The notes below the pieces were generated by a model. It made no database searches. It was not told the origin of the DNA and saw only the letters and a program-made list of their open reading frames with translations. Made by a program: the position numbers and the translations under genes. From NCBI GenBank assembly GCA_029216955.1, contig JANAVB010033216.1, positions 11,200,123 through 11,264,122 on the forward strand: a stretch of DNA of 64,000 bases, in the 5' to 3' direction. The number at the start of each line of letters is the position of its first letter. Position 1 is the first letter of the stretch. Source of the stretch: Iris pallida (taxonomy: Eukaryota; Streptophyta; Magnoliopsida; Asparagales; Iridaceae). Shown piece by piece: positions 1 to 12,335 of this stretch.

Positions 1-1681
1 GATCAAGCAGATGGATTCTTCAAATTGAGTCATGGAGTCAGGTAAGGAGACCCTTTATCATCCACCATATTCATCATTACTACGGATGCCTTGAGTAGAA
101 ATCTGAACAAGATGACTAGCACCCCGAACTTCTAGGACTTTCACACCGTCAGCGGCTGCCCGATAATCACTCACCTAGCCTATGCTGATGACATCCTCAT
201 TTTTACCTCCGGGGATGTCGGGTCGGTGGAGGTGGTCCATAACACCTTGCAAAGATACGCCTCTTGCTCTGGCCAGAAGGTTAATACTAGGAAGAGTGCC
301 ATCTATGCCCACCACAACATCAAGAGAGAGAATGCGGCTAGTATCTCCAATATCACCATGTTCTTCATTAGTCACCCCCATTTCAATACCTCGGATGCCC
401 CCTTGTGTACGAAAAATCTAACGCCAGTATCTTTGAAGACCTTATTAACAAAATTAGAAAGAAATTAGAGGGGTGGCACAATGCCACTCTACCTTTGGGT
501 GGCAAGTTGATCCTCATCAAACACGTTCTCACATCCATTCCCATATACACCCTTGCTGCTTGCTCTCCTCCCAAGAAGTTGATCACCTCGATCGAAAGCA
601 TCATCAGCAACTTCTTTTGTGGGCACAGTGATGGCCACGTCAAGCATAATTGGGCGAGCTGGGACACAATGGCTAAACCCACTGAGGAGGGGGGTTTGGG
701 CTTCACAAAACTTTCTCACGTCGCTGACGCCTTCTCGATGAAGCTATGGTGGAACCTCCGTACGAGTAGGAATTTATGGACGAGATTCATGAAGGCCAGA
801 TACTTCAAGCACATTCACCGTCACAGGCGGCCGCCAACTGCAGATCCTCCTTGGCATGGTGGCGCATCATCACCGGTCGTACTATTGCCGAACCGATTAT
901 TCGGCTGCATCTAGGAGACGGAAAGTCCTCCACCTTCCTAGAACATTGGACGGGAGAAACCTTGCTTCCCCGCCTCCCGGAAGCACCGGTAAACAGCAGG
1001 ATTAGGGACCTATGGGATGCGTCCGTCAACGACTGGGATTGGGATAAGATCCGTGAATGGGCCGGAGATGAAGCGGAAGAGTGCATCCGTCCACTAGGTC
1101 TGAGGATCAGCTCAAAAGAGGACGAGCTCCGATGGTCGGCTAGTCTGGGAGGCAACTTCTTTGTTCGTTCGGCTAGACAGGTGGCTCGCGGTCACGGAAC
1201 GCCTTCACCGATCAGCGCTGCCTTCTAGCAGACGTGCATCCCTAAGAAGTGGTCCATCCTGATTTGGAGAGCCATCAGAAAAAAGTTACAGACCGATGAC
1301 ATTATGTACTCTATCGGATTCAACTTAGCCTCCGCCTGCAATTGTTGTGCAGAGCGTCAGACTGAAACCATCAACCACATCTTCTGCCAGTGGGATCTTC
1401 CTGTACTGGTCTGGACAGCGCTGTCCCAGCGTTGCAGACAGGCTCAAGAGGGCGGGAGCCTCCCCGATCTATTAGCTGGGTGGGCATTCGCCGCCCACGG
1501 TCACCAGATCATAGCAGTTACTGCCACGTGGGTATTATGTAAGAATCGTAACAAGGCTAGATACGAAGGCTACCAGTTCAATGTGGATAAGCTCATTCGG
1601 GAGGTGATCAGGCAGTGCCGTAAGATCAGAGGCGTCTGTTCGCATGGCCAGACTACTTTTTGGGAGTTTATCGTCGTCTAG
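1..1681 (+). pseudogene. LINE ORF2 remnant: reverse transcriptase palm/thumb and zf-RVT C-terminus
   Basis: This encodes the C-terminal half of a LINE reverse transcriptase, the enzyme that copies element RNA at a nicked target site. The palm motif YADDILIF is at 181-204, with both catalytic aspartates present. The thumb-like stretch with KLEGWHNATLPLGGKLILIK and the EGGLGF block follow in another frame at about 405-800. A zinc-binding zf-RVT region lies at the end, with CNCC at 1337-1348 and HIFC at 1376-1387. The reading frame changes near 400, 890 and 1230, and there are in-frame stops (for example in the GVR*GDPLS motif near 40). It is therefore a dead copy. Assignment to the plant L1 clade is from this motif order. 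Confidence 0.88.
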
Positions 1682-1800
1682 GCTCCTAGTTTGTATTTTG
1701 TGTTCTGTTGGTATACTTGTATAAGCGTTGGCATTTTGTGCCTTAAGGTATACTTGTACAGGCTTCGGCATTTTGAGCCTCTACTGAATAAAATGGGGGA
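1..1800 (+). mobile_element. LINE (L1-type non-LTR retrotransposon) 1, 3' part
   Basis: The element enters from outside the window, so only the second half of ORF2 and the 3' end are present. The coding remnant runs to a stop near 1681. A short 3' untranslated part contains AATAAA near 1788 and ends in a TA-rich tail. There is no LTR. Family assignment rests on the ORF2 protein motifs described in the next entry. The left boundary is unseen, so its 5' length and target duplication cannot be given. Confidence 0.85.
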
Positions 1801-1802
1801 GG

Positions 1803-1807
<5 letters not shown>

Positions 1808-1850
<43 letters not shown>

Positions 1851-1865
1851 ATATATATATTTACA

Positions 1866-1920
<55 letters not shown>
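1808..1920. repeat. (TA)n microsatellite ending in (TG)n
   Basis: About 100 bp of alternating TA with two small interruptions, then TGTGTGTG. It directly follows the 3' end of LINE 1 and precedes the GC-rich start of LINE 2. It may be the expanded tail of LINE 1. Confidence 0.95.
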
Positions 1921-1921
<1 letters not shown>

Positions 1922-1925
1922 AAAT

Positions 1926-2430
1926 AATGTGTATTATTCCTCACGCGATCCCCCAAGCCCCCTGCTGCCCGATGGCCCTTCCCGCCACCGCCACGTAGCC
2001 GGCCGCCTCTCCTCCTCTCCCCGCCCCACTAGTCCTCCTTCCCTACTAGTAATACCCGCTCCTTGGTTCCCTTTGTCTGAGCGCCTGGGTCTGCTCGTCG
2101 GCTGTGGCACCGTCTCCTCACCCCCATGGCCGGGATTCCTGGCTCCTGCGAACCTCCTGACTGTGCTCGTCGCCTCCGCCCGACCTTGGCTTGGTCCCCC
2201 GACCAGCTGGCCATGGTCGGGCATAGGGGCTCCCACCCCCCTCTTCAGTCGTACGCCGGGCTATGACGACCTCGGGGAGATGACCGACGTCATGCTCCTC
2301 TCCGATGCTGTCGGATGTGGCCTCAGGTCCGTCGATGGCTCCTCCCCCCTCCACCTCCTTTCCATCCTTCCCGCTCACCTCCCCCTATTCAAATTCGAAT
2401 CCCATATTCCCCCCCAGGTTTTTGAATTTG
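1926..2430 (+). other. GC-rich leader of LINE 2
   Basis: The base composition switches abruptly to C/G-rich just after the TA/TG tract and returns to average near 2430. Open frames exist on both strands but encode Pro/Ser/Leu-rich or Arg/Gly-rich low-complexity sequence without a recognisable domain. By position it is most likely the 5' untranslated region, or the start of ORF1, of LINE 2. This is inference from location and composition only. Confidence 0.45.
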
Positions 2431-2439
2431 AAATCCTCT

Positions 2440-2850
2440 GATATGGTTGGTGCAACCTATGTTGCCCGTAACCTGAGATACCACCTATAGCCTTTTTGGC
2501 ACAACCTGGCCGCCCAGCTCAGGCGCAAGTGGATCTCGCGCAACCTGTGCTATCCGGGTCCCCACAGTCGGTCGCTTCCTAGGGCTCTGCACAACCTGTG
2601 CTTCCACCTAAGACGTTGTTGGCACGACCTGCCCAGCCAGCTTTGGCGTATTCGGGATTGGCGCAACCTACTCAGACTTTGTTGGCGCCACCAGGATCCC
2701 CGTAGCTAGGCGCCAACATTGGTATGGTGGCACAAATGGGTTTAACGTAACCTGCGATTCCTCCTATGGCGTAATCGGGTTTGGCGCCACCTGTGCTGCC
2801 TATGTTGGCACAACCTGGGCATCTTCGGCTTGGCGTACCCCGGTACCCCC
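2440..2850 (+). repeat. irregular short repeats of a GGCRCAACCTG-like motif
   Basis: The motif GGCACAACCTG, GGCGCAACCTG or a close variant recurs roughly every 30-70 bp (for example near 2449, 2500, 2537, 2589, 2617, 2660 and 2807). The spacing is irregular, so it is not a clean tandem array. It lies between the GC-rich leader and the recognisable ORF1 of LINE 2. Confidence 0.6.
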
Positions 2851-3156
2851 CAACGGGGAGCATATCAGGAGATCCCTTTTTAACCGTCTCTGTCGTAACC
2901 CAGTACATGCTGGACGTCGATCCCCATTACGCATGTCAGACTATGCTGATCTATGCACAAGATATGGAGCACAATTTGAGGCATATTACCCACCATAACC
3001 AACCTACGCCGATGTACAACAGATTCATCTACTGGTTGCACCTAACGGTCTGGAAGCGACCCATACATATCCCAGGGTGCCAGGATCATCCATTCTTCAT
3101 TGGCGCAAGGCGCTATCCAATCTCCTCTTTTGCCACAAGGAGTCGCTACCCCCTGC

Positions 3157-5945
3157 TGTCATGCCCCAGAACCGGAATACTAGAGACCGGGGGAATGACT
3201 CAGCCAGCTACGTATTACTGGTAGAAGAATACCGTATAATACGATCAATGATGTCTAAAAGACGAGGGGGTGCATACTACATTAAAGTCTCACTAGGGTC
3301 AATCAACATCTATTGTCTCAATTATTCAAAAAAGAAGCAATAATAGAGAACATATCAATAAAGCAGTAAGGCATCCCAAACACTTAGTCAAAATGTTCTT
3401 AAGATCTGGCTGTACAAAACATAGCCAGATGATATGGCAAGGTATATATAATTGTTATCAGCTGCAGTCTGACTTAGTTACAATTATGTAAAGGTAAGTG
3501 CAAGACAGTCCGACTAACATGTCGGTGCCAACCGACAATAAGTAAAGTAAATAGTAAGAAGAGCAGGAAAACAAGGAACCCACCCGTGTCCTCCTGCGAT
3601 CATTCTTCTAGTATTGACCATCTTGGAGGTGGAAGTAAGCTAAGTCCTCGGAAGCTGGCTCTAAATCTGGCCATGCAAAACCAGAGAGGTTAGACCTCTA
3701 ATAGCAAGTACCGCAAGGAAGCACGATATGAGGAACTAGAACCAGTGATAAGAGTTAAGAATATGATAAATAGATCTCTGCTTGCTACTGGGGTTCGCAC
3801 AATCATCACGACACTTCGAGCCAACTTTCCAAGCAAACAAGGACAGAAGTTGACCCGTCATGTCCTGACGTTCTGCTCATTTCAGTAGTTAACAGAGTAG
3901 GCACAGTACACAAACAAACCAATTTAAACGGCCATGCAACTACTACGACTTGCTATTGTGAGTTCCAAGTTGTCTTGGAAACATACAATAAGGGATTCCT
4001 CAGTTCTTACAGTGTACAAGCAAGGCTAGTCTACGCAATAATCAATTGCGCCAATCATGAATTAGACTTGTCCCAGCGGGATGCCCGTCATCAATATACA
4101 GTAAATATAAACAAATACCACTCCCTACCTGTGCGACAGATTTATAGTATCCGTGGGAACCAGCCGGCATGTCGGGGCACTAATTGTCCCAAGATGGCTG
4201 CCATGTAAGAACTCGAGAATCAATTCTCTCCAGGCAATAGTTATTTTTATTTAGCTTAGTAGGCCCTATGTTAATTGAAATCTCATGCCGTGGATCATGA
4301 TCATTCTGAATGAGTACTCCCGTACAGAGTACGATATGCATAACTCTACAACGATACCAGTACGGCTAGGTTGTAGGTCTTACATAGCGTAATACAACAA
4401 TCAAGCCTAGCCACAGAATAATTATGCCTTGACCGTAAGGTACACATGCTGCTTTTGCAGAAGAAAAAAAAGTCAACATGTGTCCATATGCCAATGTTCG
4501 GATCGGCTAGTCGATCGCAATGGTTCATGGTTCATATATGAACGTATCTCATTCAATTCAATAAGACGACTAGCCAGTCTTCTAGTTCCAACTAGGAACG
4601 CATGATCAATTATTAGTCAAGGTAACAATCAATGTCAATTCGGGACAAGAAACAGCCAAGGCACTATGAGCGGCAGTAGATGGATGCCCATCTATGCGGC
4701 CAGAATCGGATCAGAATCCCATAAGGCCCGGGAGCCAAGGGCCATGCCTATGCGGCCAAGGATCGCCTTGCAGCAAGGGCCATGCAGTATACGGCTAGGG
4801 AAAACAGGGGCTATGCGGCAAGCAGCCGAGGGCCATGCAGATAAAGGCCTATGCGGCAAGTAGCCGACCAAATCCATGCGGCTAAAGGCCTATACGGCCG
4901 AGAGTCAAGCGGCTAGCAGCCGACCAAATCCATGCGGCTAAAGGCCTATGCGGCTGAAAGTCATGTGGCTAACAGCCGACTAAATCCATGCGGCTAATGG
5001 CCTATGCGGTCGAGAGTCATGCGACTAGCAGCCGACCAAATCCATGCGACTAAAGGCCTAAGTAGCCAAAAGTCATGCGGCTAGCAGCCGACCAAATCCA
5101 TGCGGCTAAAGGCCTATGCGGCCGAAAGGAACATGGGGTCATGCGGCTCGGGGGGAGGGCCTCATGCGGCTAAAGGGAACCGCATAAAGACCGAAATACT
5201 TATGCGGCCAAAAGGAGCCGCAGGGGACTTGCCACATGAAAAAGCCTATGCAGTCAAGCACTGTTCTACTTCTCCAACTTTTTCGAGAAGAAGAACCTGT
5301 GAAGTTGAGGTTTTCCCAGACTTCCCAACCTTCAATCCAAGCCCCAAAATCTAGACTTCCATAGGTCAAAATAGGGTAGAATGAAATTCTCTACAACATA
5401 AAACAATCAAAACTTGAAAATAACAAGCTTTAATAGATCAAAACCCAAGTTATCCAAAAATGCGAAAAACTTAGATCTACATGAAATGAACCATGGAAAT
5501 TAAAAATGCCAAGTACTAGAGTGTCTTAGAATCTCGTAAGAAAGACAATGGAACAACAAAATTTGAGATCCATCATGAAGCAAGTTGTACTTGCCTAAGC
5601 TCTCTAGGTTGGTAGGAGAGTAATGGAGGATGAAGAAGAAGTAAATGAGAGTAATGAAGAGAGAGAAAAGTAAAAAGTTATTAATATCAAGCCTAAGTCA
5701 AGATCTCCACCACCTATTCCTTTCTACAAGATCTAGGCCATCCACCCCTTATCATGATGAACCAAGCTAAACCAAATTGGTTCAATATGAACAAAATAAA
5801 CCAAGAGCTTAAGTAAAAGCAGAAAATAAAATACAAAAAAATTAATTAGCATAAAATTACAGAAATAACGGTATGATAAGCAATAAATAAATACATTCAA
5901 ACAATACTCGTATAAAAATACATATTCTAGGGACGGAGAGTGACA
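3157..5945 (-). mobile_element. solo LTR, 2.79 kb, of a Ty3-type retrotransposon
   Basis: The ends are TGTCATGCCCC (left) and GGAGAGTGACA (right), so the element reads on the minus strand as TGTCACTCTCC...GGGGCATGACA. The same 5 bases, CCTGC, flank it at 3152-3156 and 5946-5950, as expected for LTR-retrotransposon integration. No coding sequence is recognised inside. The LINE 2 sequence on both sides appears continuous. A solo LTR of this kind arises by recombination between the two LTRs of a full element. Confidence 0.85.
4864..5143. repeat. 56-bp tandem repeat, five copies, inside the solo LTR
   Basis: Units begin with CCGACCAAATCCATGCGGCT at 4864, 4920, 4976, 5032 and 5088, an exact 56-bp period. 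The heptamer ATGCGGC occurs once or twice per unit and is also scattered from about 4690 to 5210 outside the regular array. Copies differ by scattered substitutions, many at CpG. Confidence 0.95.
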
Positions 5946-5950
5946 CCTGC

Positions 5951-6591
5951 TCTGCCACCCTGGGTGTGGCACAACACATCCTTACCGACCCATCTAATAA
6001 GACTCTTGCATATTTCGGTGCCTCGAAGGCTGCGACGACATCGGGTGCACAGGGCTTCCCCTCCGCTGTGCAGGTCCTCCCTCCCGTAGCCCAGGGACCC
6101 CCTCGGCGGGCCTTCCGTTGCCTTCCTATGCCGATAAGCTTCGCCCGAACAGGGCAGACAGACAAGGACTCCTGGTCCCTGATGTTCCGTTCCCCGATAT
6201 TGAGTACTCGGTAGAATCTCATGTGCCTTCAGTTCCATTCTCCGAACAGGAACTGTCCTCCCTGGCTACCTCCTTCCCCCACTCCTTCGTTCTCAAATTC
6301 TCCTTAGGCTTCCCCAAACTCTCTCGGGTTCAGGAGGTTATTGCCAGCTGGAGGCTCTCCGTAGAATACAGAGTGGCACCTCTTGACCACAAGCATATCC
6401 TTCTCCACCTCTCCTCCGACCTTGACCATAGGACGGTGTGGTCCAAAGGTACCAGCAGGGTGGACTCCTACCAGATGAAGATTATCAAAAGGTCAGCAAG
6501 CTTTAGCACCAAGGAAAACTCAACGATGGTTGCCACCTGGGTGACCCTTCCCAACCTCTCCCTCATTTGTTTTATCCCAGCGGGCCTTAGG
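5951..6591 (+). pseudogene. LINE 2 ORF1, first part (DUF4283-like domain)
   Basis: ORF1 of plant L1 LINEs encodes an RNA-binding Gag-like protein. The frame open at 6118-6630 contains the DUF4283-like core (PHSFVLKFSLGFPKLSRVQE, then a WRLSVEY block and HKHILLHLSSDLDHRTVW), which matches the pattern of that family. The sequence between 5951 and 6118 is in another frame. The true reading frame is interrupted at 6592 by the gypsy insertion; residues after that in the same open frame belong to the LTR. The second part resumes at 14432. The 5' coding part before the solo LTR (2781-3156) is open but has no clear domain. Confidence 0.75.
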
Positions 6592-8681
6592 TATCATGCC
6601 TCGATCCGAGAAATCGCTCGTCCTCGCTAGATTTTACCCAAATCATCGTCCTCGCTGGGGCGTGATGCCGCATGAGCCTGGAGTTATGCTCGTGCAAGGC
6701 AAGATAACAGGTTCACATAGTGTTGATCTCAAATTAATAACATAAGTAGCAGAAGAAAACAGAGTATACACTAAGAATCTCTTTTATTAATAATGAACTG
6801 AAGGTTATAAAGGCTCTGAATAGCCCAACTTAATATGCCAATTGGCTACAACGCTCATGATCTCTCTAGCTCACAAAATATTTTATTGTTCCATTCATTA
6901 TGCCTCTTTATAGCCAACAAGTAGTCTTCGGCCGAACATCTCCATGTCGTAAGTCCGAACGCCAATGTGGTAGCTCATCTTAAAACACTAAAGACGCCAT
7001 GCCTCGGCGCGTCCAAGCCAAGCTCCGCCCCGAGCCGAACATATCCTGAACCTGCGAACAAAATAGTGGGGGATTAGTGCTTTCGTTCTCGCTGCACCGA
7101 TCAAGACCCATTCGCACCCAAACCAAGCACTAAGTAAATTTAGTGAAACATGCAACATTATTTGGTGATCTTTCTAACTAGCCTTAGGATCAGTTTCATG
7201 GCAACATTCAATCATAGCAACTTATTATAATTGTGTCCAATACCGTGTTCCTACAGCAAATACAGTTAGACATAATCTGAACATAAACATAGTGATCGTG
7301 CTCATCTTCGTCCCATTTTGCCTAGCCTGCAATGGTTAGAACTTTGCATAGGCATTCATACAATTCACGTAATCAACCAACCGTACTTAGCCATATGCAT
7401 AAGGGTAGCTGGCCCTGCGGCTGCGCCCAACTCTAATCTCAGGCCACCGGCCCTATCTATATAAAGGTCAAGGTGTTTCACACCGTAATGGACTTGGCAT
7501 CCTCATTTGTAAGCCTATGATCGCTCCAATACGGGTTACTAGCCCAGTATCTGAAGGATCGCAAACTTACTGATATCATAGCTTATCACAACACTGGCCG
7601 GTCATAATTTGTCCTAATGATGTACACCATAAATACCATACATAATTTCCTCCTAGGCCGAACGGTGCCGGTGCCCCGGTCGTAACCGTCCGAGGGAAGC
7701 TGTACCCGTAAACGGGCCATCCGAGTCCATTGACCATGCAATACGCACCATAGCAAGCAAGTCATATCATTCCAACCAATCTTATGTCCCATAAATATAT
7801 TCACGTTCCATAAATATATTCACGTTCCATAAACATAATTCCTCATCTCTATCTCAAGTTCCTTCGTCGTTATGCCCCAACGCATCCGTATTGATGCACG
7901 ACGCCCAACGGCTTAGACATCTTGTACATACTCAACGCGTTTCATTCATCAGTTATTCACATAATCGTAGTTCCGTAGTTACTTAGTCATTTCGTAGAAT
8001 CCGTGCACGAGGGCACGCTTAATGCCATAATCAGTATTCTAGACCTAGTTTTCAATGTTCTTGGAGTCGTGCACGTGGTGCACTTCTCGATATCATCTTT
8101 CAATGTTTTACCAACACTATCCTACCACGACCCGTACACTTGATCCACGTCGCTTCAATTGTTCAATGTTCAATGTTCTATCTTAAGGTTCGACACATAC
8201 TAAGACCTTTAATCGCTCGAGCCACGCTCGCTAACTCAATGGCAACTTATGCATACAAGTATATATTTTATTACACGTAAAGGAATAGGGAGAGAGATTC
8301 AAGAATCCGTCCACCTTAAGTCGATACGCCTTGTCGTCTCGCCGAGCTGGTGCGGTTCAATTCCATAACTTGGTTACATGGCCAACTCCCCTGACTTAGC
8401 CATTCCGTTGAACTATTCGACTTATTCGGCCTACCGCACCCATGCCACGATCCGTTGCACGGCGAAGATTTGTTCTTGCGGACACCAGATCAACTAAATC
8501 AATACTTGCTCAAACGATACTTATCCTTTGCATCGATTCGATTCATAGATTCCAATCGACTCAAAGGTTTCCTTCGGCCAACGTAACTCTTGCATCGATT
8601 CGCATCGATACTTCATCTGATCAACACAACTCTTTAAGTCAATGACTCATCGTAATGCACCGTACGGAGCGGGGCATTACA
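6592..8681 (-). repeat. 3' LTR of the LARD-like element
   Basis: It pairs with 12336-14426 along its whole length. The outer terminus has TATCATGCCTC where the other copy has TGTCACGCCCC, so the terminal TG is mutated to TA by a G-to-A transition. The insertion boundary is still fixed by the TTAGG duplication. No ORF inside is believable. Confidence 0.92.
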
Positions 8682-8717
8682 TAATATACCACTCAAAATA
8701 AGGTTCGTCCTCGAACC
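8682..8717 (-). promoter_or_regulatory. hairpin and degenerate polypurine tract before the 3' LTR
   Basis: On the minus strand GGTTCGAGGACGAACC (8702-8717) forms a perfect 6-bp stem with an AGGA loop, 20 nt upstream of the 3' LTR. The 20-nt stretch between contains GAGTGG, where the plus-strand primer tract is expected. The tract is degenerate compared with a typical GGGGGAG. Confidence 0.65.
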
Positions 8718-11700
8718 GAAACCAACACTTAAATCTAAGTGTTCTGCTAGATCGTTTTTACGATCTCGTGCTATTATCGTTGGAATCATACAACTTAGTT
8801 TGGATCATACACATATTTTAGGCATCCCACCAATATATGTATTTCAGCCAAGCTCAGTTGTAGGATATCGGAACAACTAACAGGTTCGACTTAAATCCTC
8901 AAGCACCAATCATTCCATACTCGACTTAGCCAAATCTTAGCACCTATTCCCAAAATACTTCTCGTATGCATTATCCATAACACGCGATCATCTTCCAAAC
9001 ATTTTTACATATAACCTAACCAAAAATTGTTACTTCGATCCCAGAAGTTTCTCGCTGGCCACCTAACACTCGGATTGTATTAAGTCAATGCACATCCGAT
9101 CGCAACAATTCTCTATAATGCCTATTCGCCTAACCGTTTTCTATCTTTTATATAACTCAAGTCTTTTATCTAGTCACTCATAACATTTGGCCTTAACGAC
9201 ATGCACTAAGTCCAACATGTCCTACTTTCCTTGCCTATAATCTGTACTATGCATCGCATGCAACTATTCCAACACGATCCACATTCTCGAACTATCTACG
9301 TATCGCGTCTGGAGCTACCCCCGCTAGTAACTTATCCAGACATCGTGGTTAATATCTCCAGACACCAGAGGTCAACTTGAGTCTATGATGCTCAAAGGCA
9401 ATAATCTTTTCGACCCAAGGTCTCTTACGATACGCCCATTTTCGATTCTTGATCGAATAGGAATTCCAAACTCAATCTTTGAATCATTCTCAACTAGTTT
9501 GTAACGTAACTTCGATCGTGCGCTCAAACACATATAGCCTAACCGTTACTCAAATCGATCTACGACACAACTCTTATGGTCATTCTACTATTCGTTTCCC
9601 TTGCGCATTGCAGAATTCTTGCAATCGTCTTACAGTATCACTACGGTAAGTACGTTCCTCAACATCTATTCGATCATCGACCAACCAAGTCTATTTACAT
9701 ACTTATTCGATCGATTATAAATTTTCTTTTCTGACCATATCATTCTAGTCGAAGGCTACTCGCTAACTTTCGAAACACGATACTCACTCACTTAGACTTA
9801 TCCTCAACATGCACTATATCATCCTCATCCTCGATGAAATTTCATATGCAATTTCTTTAGGTTCGTCCTACGATTTCCAACATTCACTTGATTTGGCGGT
9901 CATGTCTTCTAGGGTCATCTGTCCCGAAACTACGCTCGATAATTGAAGGTCATTAATGAGGGACAGTTATTACGAGCCATGCTACATCCTATCGCGAAGC
10001 TAAATCAATTTCCGACAATTCCTATGGGACTTTATCCAATCTGACATAATTTACCAATCCATAATTTATCTACCTCCGCGCAACTGATGCGACGTTAACT
10101 ACTCGAATCACTTATGCACATTGCATGTCGTTACTACTCGAATCACTCATGTATTACCGTCAACTATTTTTACTAGTCGTATGACATCTACTCGCCTCAA
10201 GTCCGAGTTTACCTATCCGTGATCTTAGTTCGACACATTCCATACTCATCAAAACCATCATCGAATAACTTCTACATCAAACCACAAGTCAAATCCAATT
10301 TGCCACACCATGTAAGTTTTACCATACCCGCTGGATGAATTACCATACCAGTGCTCACGCGAAATGATCATCCTAATTCAATGTGACGCATGTGCGATGC
10401 TGGTAGTGCGCTCACACAAGACTAGAACGTTAACATAGTGGTTATCTACGAAGCAATTCAGACACATTCGTTTTCATCCGAGTAATATCTATCTACTCTC
10501 AAATTCTTCGAAGCATTCCTATCATTGTCGTCCAAACTGACATCAACTTAACTTGTATCTTATTCATCCAATAACAATACAAAACATAATTTTCGTTCAT
10601 TCGATCAGAGTATCCCCGAGTTATTGTATATCATCTTTGATACGCCTCAATACCATCGTCGATATGCGTAACTTGAACATCTTCCTCTCTCATAAGCTCA
10701 AATTTGTTGCAATCACTGCCATTATCCGAACTTGAATACGAATAAAGTCTAGCACGCATCAAGATCCATTCAGTTATAACTAACTACCATCATCACGACA
10801 CAATTCCCAATTCACCTATCCATTCTCATATTCCTAACTCGTACTTCCAAATCGTGCCACCGTTTTATTAGGCTAACTCAAATTCGTTTGCACGATTTCT
10901 TCGTACCTACTCAACTTATTTTGAACAAATCTTCGTACTAACTCAACGCAATTCGATCGAGTCAACTATTTCCTCAACACAGCATTCCTTTGCTATGTTC
11001 AGCCTATCGTTCGACTTACACTTAATGAATTTTCGTCCGACGTATCATCCCTGGGTATGACTTCGTACATAATTATTTAACTTAATTCATCGAAGCATAC
11101 TTGCATCGACTTCTATCGAGTCATTCCCACTCGAGTCTCCACACCACTCTATTCGTTGAGCACAAAATATCGTAACAACACAATCGTCTCGAAGAATCCT
11201 ATTGGAAGTCACCAAATAGCTTAACATAGCTATCGCTAAGTGGTACTGCATATACCACTCAGAAATCGAGCCTATCGTTATTGATACAATGCTTAACTAT
11301 ACTAATCGCACAAGTGGTGTTGCATATACCACTCGAAATTAAATTATTACTTGAGATTACACTCCGCATAGGTCCGACATCTATTTTAAGTTAACTATCC
11401 CGTAGTCATCTTTCTTGATCCCAGCTCTGGCATTCACTTACTCGAATTGGTACAACAACTAGACCAACATGCACAATCGTTCACTTAAGTTTGACATTCA
11501 TTCAAATCTAACCGTACCTTAGCGATCATTTCGATCACATACGCAGCATTCACTTATTCAAAGCTCAACGTGACATTCGGCCAACATAACGTTTGCCTAC
11601 TCAAACTCGACTTAGCAACCAACTCGACTCGTTACTATCGCATCTGCGATCCTTCCAATCTCACTCGTTGCAACTCGTGCAACGATTCATTCTCGATACT

Positions 11701-12318
11701 TAAGGTCATTACTCAATCCCGTTCAACATATCGCTATCCATCTGCATAGCCATACAACACGTATCATACCATGTCGACTCGTTGCACCTTTGCAACGAAC
11801 GGTTCACGACTTGCTGCACTCTGTGCAACCAATAATACAAAACAATTCGCATAGCAATATAACACACATCGTCTCATATATCGACTCGTTGCACTTTGTG
11901 CAACCAACAACATGTATCTCCTCGTTCTTCGTGCGACCGATAATACATAACTCCTCGTACTTCGTGCGATCAACAATACATATATCATTGCACTTCATGC
12001 AACCAACATCGCCATATTCGTTGCACTTCGTGCGACCAACGACTTGTAACTTTGTTGCACTTCGGGAAACCAATATTTCATAACTCGTTGCTCTTCGTGC
12101 AACCAACATTCCCCGATGGCACTCGGAGATAGCATGATAGTCACGACATACTTGTGGCAGACATACACACTTAATATAGACTTATTGTATGGAACATCCA
12201 ATGTAGCGTCGAGCAGATCCATGAGCCATACAGGTGCGGAATAACTTAGAGTCAACTGATTTTCGATATCGGAGCAACTGAGGGTCAAAGAGATTTATTC
12301 ACAGTCCAGAGGATGGAA
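8718..12318 (-). other. non-coding internal region of the LARD-like element
   Basis: There is no ORF over about 75 codons and no protein motif on either strand. The plus strand is strongly poor in G: sampled 60-bp rows give about 15-16 C against 4-6 G. The element-sense strand is therefore C-poor. Apart from the repeat block near the primer site, nothing structured was seen. Confidence 0.8.
11880..12110. repeat. ~33-bp degenerate tandem repeat
   Basis: Seven copies of a unit built around TTGCACTTCGTGCAACCAAC recur about every 33 bp. Each unit holds a short inverted repeat (TTGCAC / GTGCAA). Earlier single copies occur near 11660 and 11810. The open frames through it code for repetitive peptides and are not regarded as genes. 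Confidence 0.8.
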
Positions 12319-12320
12319 CC

Positions 12321-12332
12321 GCTCTGATACCA
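12321..12332 (-). promoter_or_regulatory. primer-binding site, initiator Met tRNA type
   Basis: The minus strand reads TGGTATCAGAGC, the complement of the 3' end of plant initiator methionine tRNA. It lies three bases inside the 5' LTR end at 12336. This fixes the element's orientation as minus. Confidence 0.93.
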
Positions 12333-12335
12333 ACT

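Noticed and set aside
11790..12109. Repetitive-peptide ORFs near the primer site of the LARD-like element
   Set aside because: Both strands are open because of the 33-bp repeat. No Gag motif.
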